From contig CM063502.1 in the NCBI GenBank assembly GCA_032207245.1, positions 115,213,197 through 115,277,196 on the forward strand: DNA of 64,000 nucleotides, read 5' to 3'. Each line of letters begins with the position of its first letter. The first letter of the stretch is position 1. The DNA is from Pardosa pseudoannulata (Eukaryota; Arthropoda; Arachnida; Araneae; Lycosidae). A model generated the notes under the pieces. The model did not search any database. It saw nothing but the letters and a program-made list of their open reading frames with translations, and was not told the origin of the DNA. The position numbers were made by a program, and so were the translations under genes. Shown piece after piece: positions 21,352 through 33,894 of the stretch.

Positions 21352-23228
21352 ACAAGTACAAGTACGTACGATAAAGTATTAACTAGATTTAACTATCTAT
21401 AACTTAAATGTATGAAAGCTTTTTTCCAAATGCAGCATGAGAAACATACATTAACCTAACTCCTTAACAAGGTTGAGAACCTGTTATCCATTTAATACCA
21501 CCCTAGGAGCACGTGAAGCTTAAGGTATGCTATTGACGCGAGTAATATTTCCTCCGCTGGGTTCTCATAATACAAGCACGTACGATAAAGTATTAACTAG
21601 ACTTAACTATCTATAACTTAAATGTATGAAAACGTTTTTCCCAATGCAGCAGGCGGACCAGACATTATCTTAAAGCCTTAACAAGGCTAAGAACCTGTTA
21701 TCCATTTAGTACCACCCGAGGAGCACGTTAACCCTCTAAGCGGTTCGCACGTACAATTCCGCCAAACCGATGATGTCTTCAAAGCGGTTGTCATGTACAA
21801 TTTTCGATCTCCAAAAACGCTCCGAAAATGGATGTAGTGTACATTTCTGCCAGTGCTTTCCCCCATGGAATTTTGAAATAGGAGGGTCAGGTCGATTGTT
21901 TAGGAACTGTACCTCTCTTTGACTAACATTTCTTGAGGGATGCACCTCTACCCCCTGAGGCACAAAGATGCTGATAGCTTTTCATGGCTTTGTAAATCTC
22001 TATTTCGAAGTATTTCGTTTGCAGTAACAGATGTATCTCTAATTCCACCACTTAAATATCTTAGATGACTTATAAAAAATATATATATATAAGTCTCTCA
22101 AAGAATATTTTTATTTGTACTTTTAGAATCCATCATCTCTTATGGGATGATTTTCGAGACTTCACGATCTTTATGTGTATTAAAATTAACATTCTATAAT
22201 ATCTATTTATATATCTATTTATAACCGAAAGTAAAGGGACAATAACGAGGGTGGGTTTCTCGTATTCCATTCTAGTCGACTAAGGGTCAAGTAAAAAATC
22301 ATAGAACGCTTTGGCCACTGTAAACCATTATCGTATTTTTGGAGACTTTTTTCCTCGATGTGTTTGTTCCCCTCGGAGGGTTAAGTTTTATTGTGTCAGT
22401 GACCAAAGTTCTCTATGATTTTTTACTTCACCCTTTGTCGACTAGATTGGAATACGGGAAACCCACCCTCGTTATTGTCCCTTGACTTCCGGTTATAAAT
22501 AGATATATAAATAGACATTATAGATTGTTAATTTTCAATACACATAAAGCTCGTCAAGTCTGGAAGATCATCCCATAAGAAATAATGGATTCTAAAAGTA
22601 CAAATAAAAATATTCTTTAAGAGAATGATTTATATTTTTTTACACAAGTGATCCAAGCTATTTAAGTGGTGCAATTAGAGTTATACCTGTTACCGGAAAC
22701 GAAATGCTTCGAAATACAGATTTACAAAGCCATGAAAAGTTATCAGCGTCTTTGTGCCTCAGGGAGTAGGGGTGCAGTTCCTAAACAATCGACCTGACCA
22801 TCCTACCTCAAAACTCCATGGGGGAAAACACTGGCAGAAATGTACAATACATCCATTTTCGGAACGTTTTTGGAAGTCGAAAATTGTACGTGACAACCGC
22901 TTTGAAGACATCATCGGTTTGGCGGAATTGTACGTGCGAACCGCTTAGAGGGTTAAGCGTAAGGTATGCTATTGACGCGATTAACATACCCCCGCTGGGT
23001 CTTCATCATACAAACACGTACGATAAAATATTAACTAGACTTAACTATCTATAACTTAAATGTGTGAAAACTTTTTTTTCCCAATGCAGCAGGTGAAACA
23101 GACATTATCCTAATACCTTAACAAGGCTGAGAACCTGTTATCCATTTACTGCCACCCTGGGAAACGTGAAGCTTGAGGTATGGTATTGAAGCGAGTAACA
23201 TTACCCCCGCTGGATCCTCGTAATTTAG
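21352..23228. repeat. Three tandem 218-bp units, the second split by a transposon
   Basis: Units: 21352-21569; 21570-21731 continued at 22957-23009; and 23010-23228. Each starts TACAANNACGTACGATAAA and holds AACTATCTATAACTTAAATG, AGAACCTGTTATCCATTTA and GAAGCNTNAGGTATGNTATT. The third unit continues without a break into the reverse-oriented SINE at 23229-23378. The units are well conserved, so the array is fairly young. Confidence 0.9.
21732..22952. mobile_element. Foldback piggyBac-like element, 1221 bp
   Basis: TTAA at 21728-21731 and 22953-22956 flanks ends beginning CCCTCTAAGCGGTTCGCACG. The left ~600 bp and right ~560 bp are reverse complements of each other with modest divergence, around a loop near 22320-22400, so the whole element is one long palindrome. 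The subterminal motif GCGGTT occurs at 21740 and 21784 and, inverted, at 22939 and 22895: 44 bp apart at both ends. Each arm keeps an open frame beginning MPQGV and ending ELYVRTA just inside the terminus. These are 75 codons on the minus strand (21736-21963) and 64 on the plus strand (22754-22948), differing mainly by an in-phase 33-bp gap. No transposase core is encoded. Confidence 0.88.
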
Positions 23229-23378
23229 AAGCAGGAACCAAGCAGGATACCCCCAAAGGTATTGACTGAGAACTTGTAGGACTTTGTGACCACAAACATA
23301 TTTTAAGTGTCCCAGTCACCTTTAACGAATATGAGATCACTGCCTTTTTGCCGACTGAGATACCGTGGCTCATGTAAC
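23229..23378 (-). mobile_element. tRNA-derived SINE, family B, joined to the 218-bp array
   Basis: On the minus strand the head carries GGTATCTCAGTCGGC, a tRNA A box; the anticodon and B-box part is deleted. The body follows: ACTTAAAATATGTTTGTGGT, then AGTTCTCAGTCAATACC, then GGTTCCTGCTTCTAAATTAC. It matches the full copy at 38401. Its 3' side is the 218-bp tandem unit, with no poly(A)-like tail between them. Confidence 0.75.
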
Positions 23379-26300
23379 TTCATGTGTTCATTTTGCGAAA
23401 AAAAATTAGTAATTATTACGTTCTGCAATGTGCACACTTTCATTAAGTATCAATAACTGTTTTTTCTATTAAAAGTATCATGCAGTAAGCATTTTTACAG
23501 GAGCTAGTATGAATTATGCATTCTTTCATTTTAATTTGAAAGAAATTTGATATCCTTTTATAAAACCGTTATCAAGAACTATTGAAATATGATTGTCTCA
23601 CTGAAAGAAAATGCAATCAATCTTCTCCAAAGCAAATAAATAATCTTACTAACTTATCATTGAATCTCCATATTTCCCATTAATTCAGCATGTCTTAAAA
23701 AGTCAAGTCATTTTCATATCTGAAAAGAATTCTTGTAGATAAATGTGTTAATCTTTTCGCAAAAACCGTATATTCTCTGACACGTTTAATTTATCATTTA
23801 TGCAAATAATGCTTGCTTAGTTGTTAAAATTTGCTTTAAACATGGTTGTTCCCGCTTAATTAATTTTTCTTTTTATTGCATGAAAAGAGGAAATGAATTT
23901 AAGATTTATAATGCAAAGCAGAAAATAAACTTATTAAATTTATGCATATAACTGTAAGGAATTTATACATCAATTTCATAAAGTCATAAAATAACTTCGC
24001 ACCTGTTAAAAATTCTGATCATGTTTGAAATCTATATACATGTCATTTTTAAAATGTAAATATTTATAAAATATGCTATTATTTTGGATATATTCGTGTG
24101 TGATACCTTGAAAATTGCATATAAAATATTACTTGCTTTTATTAATACACTTAATTGAAATTTAAATTCTGACGCTCTAATTCTTCAAAATTAATTTTTA
24201 CGCATATGCATTTTGAAATATATTTTATGCTTAAACAGATTTTCCCAACCGACACATTAACTCAAAGTATCAGAAACATCCTACTATTCGTATAATTTTA
24301 ATTGCTATTTAGTTGACTAGTGTAAGATAAAGTCAATGTTTCATGCACACCATTATTGTTTCCTTCATAATTGTGATAAAATATGCTTTTTCCTTTTCGG
24401 AATAAGAGTTAGTTATCATAACTGTTTATGATAGCCGTTTATGAAGTTTATGATATCAAACTCCATATCAACAATAATATTATAATTACTTTAATAGAAA
24501 ACTTAACTCTAATATTGCCCATTTTTTATATACGTACATATGTATTATTCTTGGTATTGTTTTATTATTATTTATATTATTTATTTATTTCCAAATCTGA
24601 ACACTTGCGTTTACTAGCATTGACCGCAAATTTTGTTGATCATTTTTATTATGGAAGTACCAAATAGACGACCAACATTACTCCCTATGAAGGGGAAGCA
24701 CAAATACATATAATACTTTCTCGGAAACCAAACCCAAGCACAATGAATAGGAGCACCATGGCCAGAATTAAGTCCAGGAAAGAAATAGGCTTCCACCCCT
24801 ACTATCCAGTATTGTGGGGAAAATATGTAAACATATTTTCAGCATATGTAATACATTCAGGATGAACTCACAACTACCAAGTTAAGAAACTAACACTGTT
24901 ATACTTCTGTATTACAAAAAATGTAAATGTATTTAAATCATTACTTTCCCAGATTTAACATCCGCGAAAAAGTAGATGACTTCATTGTAATTCAAGCTGT
25001 TTGCGGTTTCTTTTTCAATAGTTTCTGGATTTCCTAGTCGTTTCTGTCCCATCAAGGATCGTAGGTATAATTTTATCATTCTGATGAAACATTCACACAA
25101 ACTGTAGCTAGAAGCAGACGTATTTTCCCTGTAGTTACTAAATTTTGAAATATATTCGCTCGTTTTACCTAATGAAATCCTTTTAAAACTTCTTTATAGA
25201 CTTTCCATGTTTGAGGATTGTTGAAATCTATTCCGATAAATGTATAATTTTCTCTGATACTTTTTTGATAATTCTAATTAATTGTTTTTTAACCCTACCA
25301 TTAAACTAGAATCATTATATTTTCGAAATTATTTTTCAACTTTTCGTTATTCCTATGCTGGGGGCAGGGGTGAGTTCTCCTCTTTCGGATTTCATGTACG
25401 TCATGGATTGACTTTAGTAACCATTCTGTCCACAATGTGGCGTTCCTGTGACTGATGCGGCTGTGATAAATGCCTCCTTTGCAACACCATAGTTCAGGCC
25501 CAGAGGAGCATAATACGTTAATCATTATAAAACCTCAGCGGAATTATTTATATTATGTGACTTATGTCGTACAGCCCTCTCCAAATTTGGGTATTTACCT
25601 TAGATCAAATATAGTGGTAATTATTTGGTTAGTACAAGACTAATAATTATTTGTTTTGTGTTAATTCACATTTTGTATAAATTTAACTACAGGTTCTTGA
25701 GAGGCTATAGACGATTTTTATGGTATAAGGACAATGACATCGATAAAATAAAAAAAACTGATTCAATATTAACCAATTAACAAAAATTTATTTACACTAT
25801 TATTTACACTTAACAGGCTACTCATAAATAAACGTTAGCAAACTCATTTGTGCAATAGATCACTTAACACACAAAATCAATCATGTCATATAATTTGCTT
25901 AATCAACTTATTATTTTCGAAGAGAAAACCCTGATAATTCCATAAAAAATCATAAATCAAAATTAAAGAAAGAAGTCTGGTACTTGCAAATGGAATGGAA
26001 ACAACTCAAAGCTCATTAGCAGATGAAGCCTTGATTCGTATACAGGAGATGAATGTCACACTTTGTATCTTATGCTGGGGCTCAGAGGCGCAGTGGCGTT
26101 CTCTCTGGGCAGCAGGGCTTGTAAAGGAAACATTCGGTTCTCTTTGCTGATTCCTCGGATGGTGGAGTTGATCTGAGTCCATTGACCTCTAATATATTTG
26201 GTGACAGAATTAACTTTCTCTCTTCCACCTTCTGCTTTCTTTTTATCAGCTTTCTCTGTCTGCTCTTTCTCTCTCTTTTTCTCTACCAACCTATCTTTTC

Positions 26301-27606
26301 TCTCTTTTTTCCATCAGTCTTCTCAGCCTGCTCTCTTTCCTTTTTATTTGTTTTTTAGCTGTTTACTCATTTTATATAATTAATTATGCCTCTTCTTCCG
26401 AAAGCAAATCTTCATTAAGTATCTTTTGGCTATATTATTTGCTGCTCAGATCATATTCCACCCATGATCAGAAAATCGCCAATTTTGATTACAGCTTGCT
26501 TTCCAATCCTTATTTTAGCCGTCGCTTGTAAATTTTTCCCAAAGTCCTATTCAGCACTTGTGTCATTTTTGCAGACATAGTTCTTATCTCTGTCTAGCAA
26601 TCTTAGACCTCCCTGAAGAGTCATAAACCATCCCCTACCTTTTATCAGACTTCTTTGATCCTCTCCTCTTAATTACTGTTAAAATGTATGAGTCTTGATT
26701 CAATATATATTAGTTAATTGCTTACCACAAAACTTTCTTATGTTGAATCGCCTCATTACAACTAATCCCTGGTTTCGATGCTGTAACAGATTTACAGAAG
26801 TAATTCAAACTTTTTTGCTTTATGTGATCTTAGTGATAAAATATCTTACTGTATATCAATAGCTTTATGATAAATAACTTCTTAACATTAGATTATACCA
26901 GTTAACATATTTTTATAGCTTCTACTTATTATTTTTCTTCGACTATTTCAGTTGTGCAGTCTTGATTGAACTTTACAACCCATAAAATTGCACTTTTTCA
27001 GTAGTATTTTGATTAATTTTATCAAGTATCAGTTTTGATGAGCTTTTTTCTTTTTGTCTTTTTTGGTGAACTACAATTACTCTTTTTGAGAGAGCACTTA
27101 TGTCCCTACATTTAAAATCAAGGTAGGGTTCACTGTGTTTAGTGACGGTATTGTTTTGTTTGTATTTTCCTCTCGTAAAAAGTTAGTACCTTGCTACCTT
27201 TTAATGTCCTTTTTATTGACTCCAGAGGGAGAATCTTCATGAAGTTCTAAAGAAAATGTCTTTGTTTTCATGTTATCACGGAAAGTAAAAATCCAAGTAT
27301 TAAAAAGAAATACCGTATAACATACATAAAATAATACCCCATCTGTCACTCCATATAGTTTTAAAATATACTTTCTGTTTTTAAATTTCGTGAATGCAAA
27401 TTATTGAAAATGCAAAAAACATATTGGGAAGTGAATGGTGAACGCAAATATTTCAAACGATTTAAAGTTTATATTTAGTGTAGTTTATGTTAAACATATA
27501 AATTATATTACTATATGGATGAAACAAAGTTATAGGGAAGAGTTAAGACATAAAATAGTAATCAACAAAGATTTTCTGGCCAATAACTAATTAAGGGATG
27601 TCTTTA
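23379..27606. other. No gene recognised; long AT-rich spacer
   Basis: A few moderately GC stretches occur (24660-24850, 25340-25520, 26050-26340). The minus-strand frames at 24614-24796, 25301-25525 and 26056-26289 have no domain I know. The last owes its Lys/Glu-rich start to a pyrimidine-rich tract at 26215-26340. The phrase AACACTRTTATACTTCTGT is shared between 24892 and 20398, hinting at one more decayed repeat. Confidence 0.4.
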
Positions 27607-27610
27607 TTAA

Positions 27611-28100
27611 CACATTGTATGCGGGACACGTACTAGTACGTTTTATGACGATTGATACTTGAGTGCGGGTGACGTACTAGTATGGGTATTGTCATGTACC
27701 TCTTCATAGATGAAAAAGCTTTGAACTTTACCACACTGTAAAACATTATTAGTTTTATAATTGCTCTTTTCATTATTAAAAATGTAATAATGTTTATATA
27801 TAACATAATTCGAAAAAACTAAAACTATACACTACTATTTCTATTTGATTTTCCATATTTACGATACTATTATAAATTTATCCACTAAAAATATATTTTG
27901 TGTTTTCAAAAATCTTATGGTTGTTATTTATATATTTCTATTTATATATTTGTTTATATATTTCAATATAAAATACGAAAAGTTGTTAAAAAAATTTAAT
28001 AATTTTTTATCTATTGAGATTTAACTGAATAACTAAATTTATGCTCAAAACGCCCGCTCCCGGTACAATTCCACTGCGAAATGTACCCGCACACAATGTG
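27611..28100. mobile_element. piggyBac-like MITE, 490 bp (TTAA-flanked)
   Basis: TTAA lies at 27607-27610 and 28101-28104. The ends CACATTGTATGCGGG and, from the right, CACATTGTGTGCGGG form a near-perfect 15-bp terminal inverted repeat. It is the same family as the element at 12622: GCGGG at 27621 and 27665 (44 bp apart), CCCGC at 28053 and 28086 (33 bp apart), and the shared CTGAATAACTAAA before the right end. The AT-rich middle is unrelated and holds no frame. The better terminal match suggests it is younger than the 12.6-kb copy. Confidence 0.9.
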
Positions 28101-28104
28101 TTAA

Positions 28105-28955
28105 CAGTTTCAACATTAAAGAAATACGAATATTAGAAACACATCGAATAGAAACAGTACACCTTTTTTGCACTGAATAAATGCCATATAACACTGATAA
28201 AATAATTTTTTTCTGTAACTCGATATATTTTTTAAATATAATATTTGTGTATGATTATCTTGCATTATAAACGAAAATATTTCAGACGATTTAAATATGA
28301 CACTTGATGTTGTTTATACTAAATATATAAATTAACCTCCTATTCGGTGGAAATAAACCATATAACAAACTCGCAAGGAAAAGTTTATTTATAAAGCAGT
28401 AATTTAAATAGACTTTCTGGAGAATAACTCTTTAGGCAGGGTCTAAATTAAAATGCTTCGGCTTCAAAACACTAATTGATGAAATGCGTTGAATAAAAAC
28501 AGTATACTTTCCTGCGTTCAACTCCTAATCTAATATCTTCTGTATTAATTAATAGCTTACAGTCAGAATAAATTACCGTCCGTTTAAAAGAGTGTTTGCC
28601 ATTGACTGCTAGGGCAAAGAAACAGTTTTCTTTAATTATTTTTCTGTTGCAGAAGTTTGTAAACAACCTCAACAGCTTTCTGTTGGAGAAAAAGAGTTTT
28701 CAAGAAAATAAAGCTACTGAAAAAATAAGAACTAAATAAGTGAGCTGTGGAAACAGAAATAATTTATGAAACAACGATATAATGACAAGTGATGGTCCTT
28801 TGGATTATTAAAAAAGTAAAATATCAAAAAAGAAAATTTTTTAACGATACTTGAATAGATCAGATTGCTTTTATTGAACTATTTGTATTTTTATGTTTAT
28901 GAAATATATTAACATATTAATACTGTGCCAATGTATCTTTTAATCTTTAAATCAA
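28105..28955. other. No gene seen; AT-rich spacer
   Basis: The minus-strand frame 28472-28672 has no family signature. No repeats noticed. Confidence 0.45.
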
Positions 28956-29325
28956 CAAATAAGTTGCAATACCTTTTCATTTCAGATATGCTTAAAAGTA
29001 CAAAATATCCTCTTTTCCTATTATTTTAGTTTAATAAATTTTTGTTTTAAGTGTATGAAATCTGATTTAAGTTATTTTAAGTGCTAAATATTTGTTGATG
29101 ATAGAATCTCTTTTAATATTTCTATAATTGTTATGTATTGTACCCATATATCATTTAACCGCTACAGTAACAAATCAGTTACCATATTTTCCCAATGTCA
29201 AAAATGTTTAAAAGTACAAAGTATCATCTTTACCCTTTATTTTAAATTCGATTTTGTAGTAAATGCTTGAAATCTGATTCATATTATTTTAAGTGCTAAA
29301 GAGTCATTAATTATAGAAATATTTT
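28956..29325. repeat. Diverged tandem duplication, ~205-bp units
   Basis: 28956-29105 and 29165-29320 share TTAAAAGTACAAANTATC, TGAAATCTGATTNANNTTAT and TTTTAAGTGCTAAA in the same order. Confidence 0.8.
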
Positions 29326-30617
29326 GAAACATTTTTTTTAATATTTTTGCAATATAAACCACTGTAAGAAGGATTATTTAAGATTTGGCTCTAGATATGC
29401 TTACCAGCGCGGAAAACATGTAATAAAAGAACATATTATAGTTGGTAATCAAATAAATAGCATTGCCATATCGTTTAAGTAGAAGCTTTTAAAAATTCCT
29501 GTACCATTTATTGTACAATAAATTTCTTAATACATTGTTTATATGCGTACAGCGTTTGTAAATGTCTTTCCGTGATTATTAATGTGAAAATGGTTCTGAA
29601 TCATTCTGCAATCGTTTTCCCAAGTTATATGAATCTTTCAAAATTAAAGAATAGCTTTATTACTACAACTATTCCCCATGGAAGTTTTGCACAACATAAG
29701 GCTATAAATTTCAGCGTTTAATTAAACATTACCATAATAATTAACTCAGAAATATTATGAAATATAAAATATTTCAAAAGATCGATCATCAATGAAAAGA
29801 CAGTTCTTCTAAAGTCAAATAGTATTGCATTGTTAGCATTATACCAATACATTCGATAACATCTTATCCAGCTTTTAAATGAGATTAAGAGAACAAGAGA
29901 CCTTAAAAGAAACATAAATAGAATTTAAAATGTCTGGGTTTTTTTAAGTTTTAAGTCTAATGCTTCGTAAAAAAACTTTTTTGAATAAATGATTATTTTA
30001 GTTTCACTATTTTTGGAGAAAAAAGGTGTCCTTACATTCATTTTATACACTTAAAAATCATTTGTTCTAGTTTGATGCTCTTAGTATCATTTTAGTGACT
30101 TCAATATGTTTCATATGCATTACATTCTTTACAGCCTCTCTCAAAATTTTACACGTTGTATATTAATGTGATTGCTGTTAAATGAATATTTAGATTCTAA
30201 ATGCTTGCAGCTACGAGGTGAAAAGCATAAAACAGTTTCTTCTCCGAAACAAAAATGTTGTTCTCGATTTTTAACTATTTAAAAAATTTTATGGATACGT
30301 GTTGTGAACCATACTAATATGTACAAGAACCGTAAGTTTAAAGACGAAAGACAGGATGATTATGATGAACAAAGCAGTGAACTTATATAATATGTGACTG
30401 ACTGAAGAAATTACCCTTATTGAATGTCTATCTCAGTGAAAACACTTAATGTCGCTTGGTATTGTAAATCCCTACAAAAACTATGGAGAGAGGGGCAAAG
30501 AAAAATAACTGAAAAGTTTACTAAGAGAGTGTGATTTTTACATGATGATTCTTGTTCCTTACAGCTAACGCCCCAAAGTAATTCTAGATAGCATTCGAGT
30601 AGAAAATAACCAAATAA
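29326..30617. other. No gene seen; AT-rich spacer
   Basis: Short open frames on the minus strand (29718-29915, 30417-30644) show no domain. Confidence 0.45.
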
Positions 30618-30858
30618 CCCCTTCAGAGCCCTGATATAACTCATTCAAATTTTCTGGAATCCGGTATAGACAGAAAAATGTTTTATGCCATCGATGAAGT
30701 TGAGAGTGAAGTCAAACAAGGGGTCAAAGAGAATTCGCATAGAGAAGAAGGCAGATATTTCTCTCGAAATTATAAAAAAAAGCATACCTTGGTTCACCAA
30801 AGAAATTAAGAAGGTGACTATGTTTAAACTGCTGTTTGATGTGCACATATTAATATAA
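30618..30858 (+). other. Possible decayed coding remnant (LINE-like?)
   Basis: A 63-codon frame follows an in-frame stop (PLQSPDITHSNFLESG...). It has a charged composition (EVESEVKQGVKENSHREEGR) unlike the AT-rich surroundings. At an A8 run the frame would shift to read IPWFTKEIKKV. That resembles the PWFTxEIKK segment between endonuclease and reverse transcriptase in CR1/Jockey-like LINEs. The likeness is short, and the overlapping minus frame is open as well. I treat it as a candidate only. Confidence 0.2.
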
Positions 30859-32076
30859 CAATTTTCATATTATATACTGTATTTTTTTACTTTAAAAAAT
30901 TGAATGTTTTTTCCTAAACTTTACATTACAAATCATTACATTACATTTAAAACTTGAGAAAAACTATTCATTGCTAATTAAAATGTAAGGAACATTTATG
31001 GCAAAATTTACTACTGGGTGCAGACACTGTAAATCTGTCTCTTATGATAACAAGCAAACCCAACTAAACGTTTGGTAAAAATTTATCCCTGTTGATTTTC
31101 TATATCCTAATAGCTGAAAATATATTCTTTAATCGGAAAAAAAAAGTTGAAATCAGTTCTAAACTAAAGACTAAAAGGTCATTGAATCTCTTTTTTCTCC
31201 TTGTTTTAGACTGCAAAAAGAAAATCAAGTAGGGACAATAAATAAATTAAGGAAGCTATTTCCTTTCATCCCTTCCTGCATGTTTCTTTCCAAATTAAAG
31301 CACGATGACAATCTGTTAGAGTTGTGGCGTCTTTCTATTAGCATCATAAGCAATACCGCTGCTGTTTCGAAATTATAGCAAATGAGAAACGGCATCTCGT
31401 GATTAATAACTTCTTGGATGTAACCAGGAAAGAGAGACTTCAAATAAAAGCTGACTTGTGGAAAATTGTAATGCTTCAATTAAAGCCTTGTGATAAGGTT
31501 TGGTTCCTATAATAAGGGGGAGAAAATAATCTATGTACTCCGTACTACAGTCTAAAATTTCCGAAAATCAAATTTGGAGAAGTAAAATTGAAAATTGATT
31601 CGTTTTTTACTTTTCTTTGCAGTGTGTATTCATTTATTTATCTGTTTTTTATCTGATATGTAATATTATTTAATATGCTAAAATTACTTTGCTTTGACAG
31701 GCAAAATCTTGAAATGTATAGGAAAGCTTAATTACTTAATTTTTTGACAACATTATATCAACATAAGTTTCAATGACAGACTAAATATATATTTGCGAAC
31801 ATTTTGATATAAAATATGAGTATATTGGTTTATAAATGCATTTTTCATAACAGAATAAAAATCCATACTTTTTACCATGAAAACTTTTCGTGTATTTTTG
31901 GGTACAGTTTTCTAAAATGTTAACAAATATCCTACCATAAAGTGTTGTACTGAACTAATATAGTCTTTATTTAACATAATAAATAAAACATACTTTTTCT
32001 AATAAGTAAAGATACATAAAAAATATTATAAATTTCACACATCAGAAAACATATAGATATGTGTAAATATATATAC

Positions 32077-32078
<2 letters not shown>
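30859..32078. other. No gene seen; AT-rich spacer
   Basis: The minus-strand open frame 31225-31479 has no recognisable motif. Confidence 0.45.
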
Positions 32079-32347
<269 letters not shown>

Positions 32348-33319
32348 GTTAAATTCTGTAGATATATAACAACTGATTTAAGATATAATGAATTTTCACA
32401 TATTTGAGTTCAATAGTATCTACAAAGCAAAAAACGTACTAAAAATGAAAAAACTGCCATTTCGTGAATTCATAAAAGCTTTCTCCCTTTAAATAAACGT
32501 GACATGCACTGTTTCCAAATTTATTATTTTTTTTAAATTTTGACTCGTCTTCAGATGGAAACTATACAACTTACATATTTTTATAGACATCGTAATGTCG
32601 ACAACTATTTAATCATCATATTTAAAACTAGTTTTCTATCTTTCCACGTCCCTTTCCACTTATGTTTTCCAAAGCGCAAATGTACTGAAAGGACTCTGAT
32701 TACACAGAGAAAAATTTCAATCAATGATGTAGCCCAAAATGTTTAAAATTCCAAATAAAAATCATGTTTACAGTTACACCTCAAGTGTTCTCAAAAATGA
32801 ATAGTTTGTAAAATAGGAAAAATTTACTAACTTTATAAAACTTAATTTTACTGTGCAATGTTATATATTTCAAAATTCAATATACTTCAAAATTCTAGTT
32901 AATTTATTTACTAATCTTCTAACTTTTAAATTGGGAAATGCTATGCATTCCAGTTAGCAATTAAATAAATATGTTTCTATAAGTTTCCATGTGTTCTTAT
33001 ACACCTATATAAAATGTATTGTAATTATTTTTATAAACTTGAGTCTAAACAATAAGTAGGAGATATTTTAATGATAATATAAGAACATTTAAGACAAGTT
33101 GCAAATAAATTAATGGCTTAACATACAGCCCATATTTAAAATGAAACTATAAATTTATGTTTCAAAAATAAAATGATGTTTTTATAAAATTGGAGCTAAA
33201 ATTACCTTACAAATATTGCTTTTATTTTAATAAGTGATCTAAGCTGCTTTGAAAAAGATTTCTTTTATATTATATTTTGTTGGGTTCTTTAAAAATGCAA
33301 AACAGTTTAACTCAAGTAA
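32348..33319. other. Spacer ending in an old copy of sequence before the 170-bp array
   Basis: 33217-33320 (TTTTATTTTAATAAGTGATC onward) is a diverged copy of 33822-33920, which leads into the 170-bp array. Nothing coding. Confidence 0.55.
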
Positions 33320-33425
33320 AATGTGAGGACATAAAATGTAAATGACATAAAATGTAATAATAATGACATAAAATGTAAAATAATAATGACATAAAATGTA
33401 AAATAATAATGACATAAAATGTAAT
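33320..33425. repeat. Minisatellite, ~20-23-bp unit
   Basis: GACATAAAATGTAA recurs five times with AATAATAAT-type spacers. The first intervals are shorter. Confidence 0.9.
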
Positions 33426-33439
33426 TGTTTGATTTGATT

Positions 33440-33590
33440 CGTAGATATATAATCTGTTGTTTTGCTTCACGAGGGTTAATTAGACCGAACCTACTACTTA
33501 AAGCCGATTCCGAATAGCTACGAGCAACAATACCAGCAAATTCCAACCAGTGAACTCCGGTAGCAAACAGCTAAGCCCTTCCTATTCACT
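33440..33590 (-). mobile_element. SINE family A, reverse orientation
   Basis: On the minus strand: CTACCGGAGTTCACTGGTTG (decayed B-box region), then CTCGTAGCTATTCGGAATCG, then GGTCTAATTAACCCTCGTGA. It matches the body of the copy at 8595. It lies between the two halves of an old duplication. Confidence 0.75.
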
Positions 33591-33894
33591 CCTCAATGAG
33601 AAACCAATTCTTTAAAGAATGCATGCAATAAGCAGCATAAATCATATATTTAATTCTGCCCTTATGTTTGAAAAACTCATTTAAAAATTTTATGTAATTT
33701 GATTACATGAAAATTGAATATATAATATTTATCATTTAGAAATTGATAATATAATGGAAATATATTAGAAATATGTAATATAACGTTAATGGTAAAATTA
33801 ATTTTCAAATAAATAATATTTTTTATTTTAATAAGTGAACTAAGCTACTTTATAAAAAATTCTTTGTATTATATCTTTATTGAATTCTTCAAAA

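Noticed and set aside
22376..22384. An internal GAGGGTTAA in the loop of the foldback element, as if a second element end were nested there
   Set aside because: There is no matching CCCTC start on the other side of a TTAA nearby and no GCGGTT pair, so it is likely a chance match or old remnant.
26056..26289. A Lys/Glu-rich protein on the minus strand
   Set aside because: The N-terminal part comes from a polypyrimidine tract. The rest shows no domain, no splice sites and no second copy.
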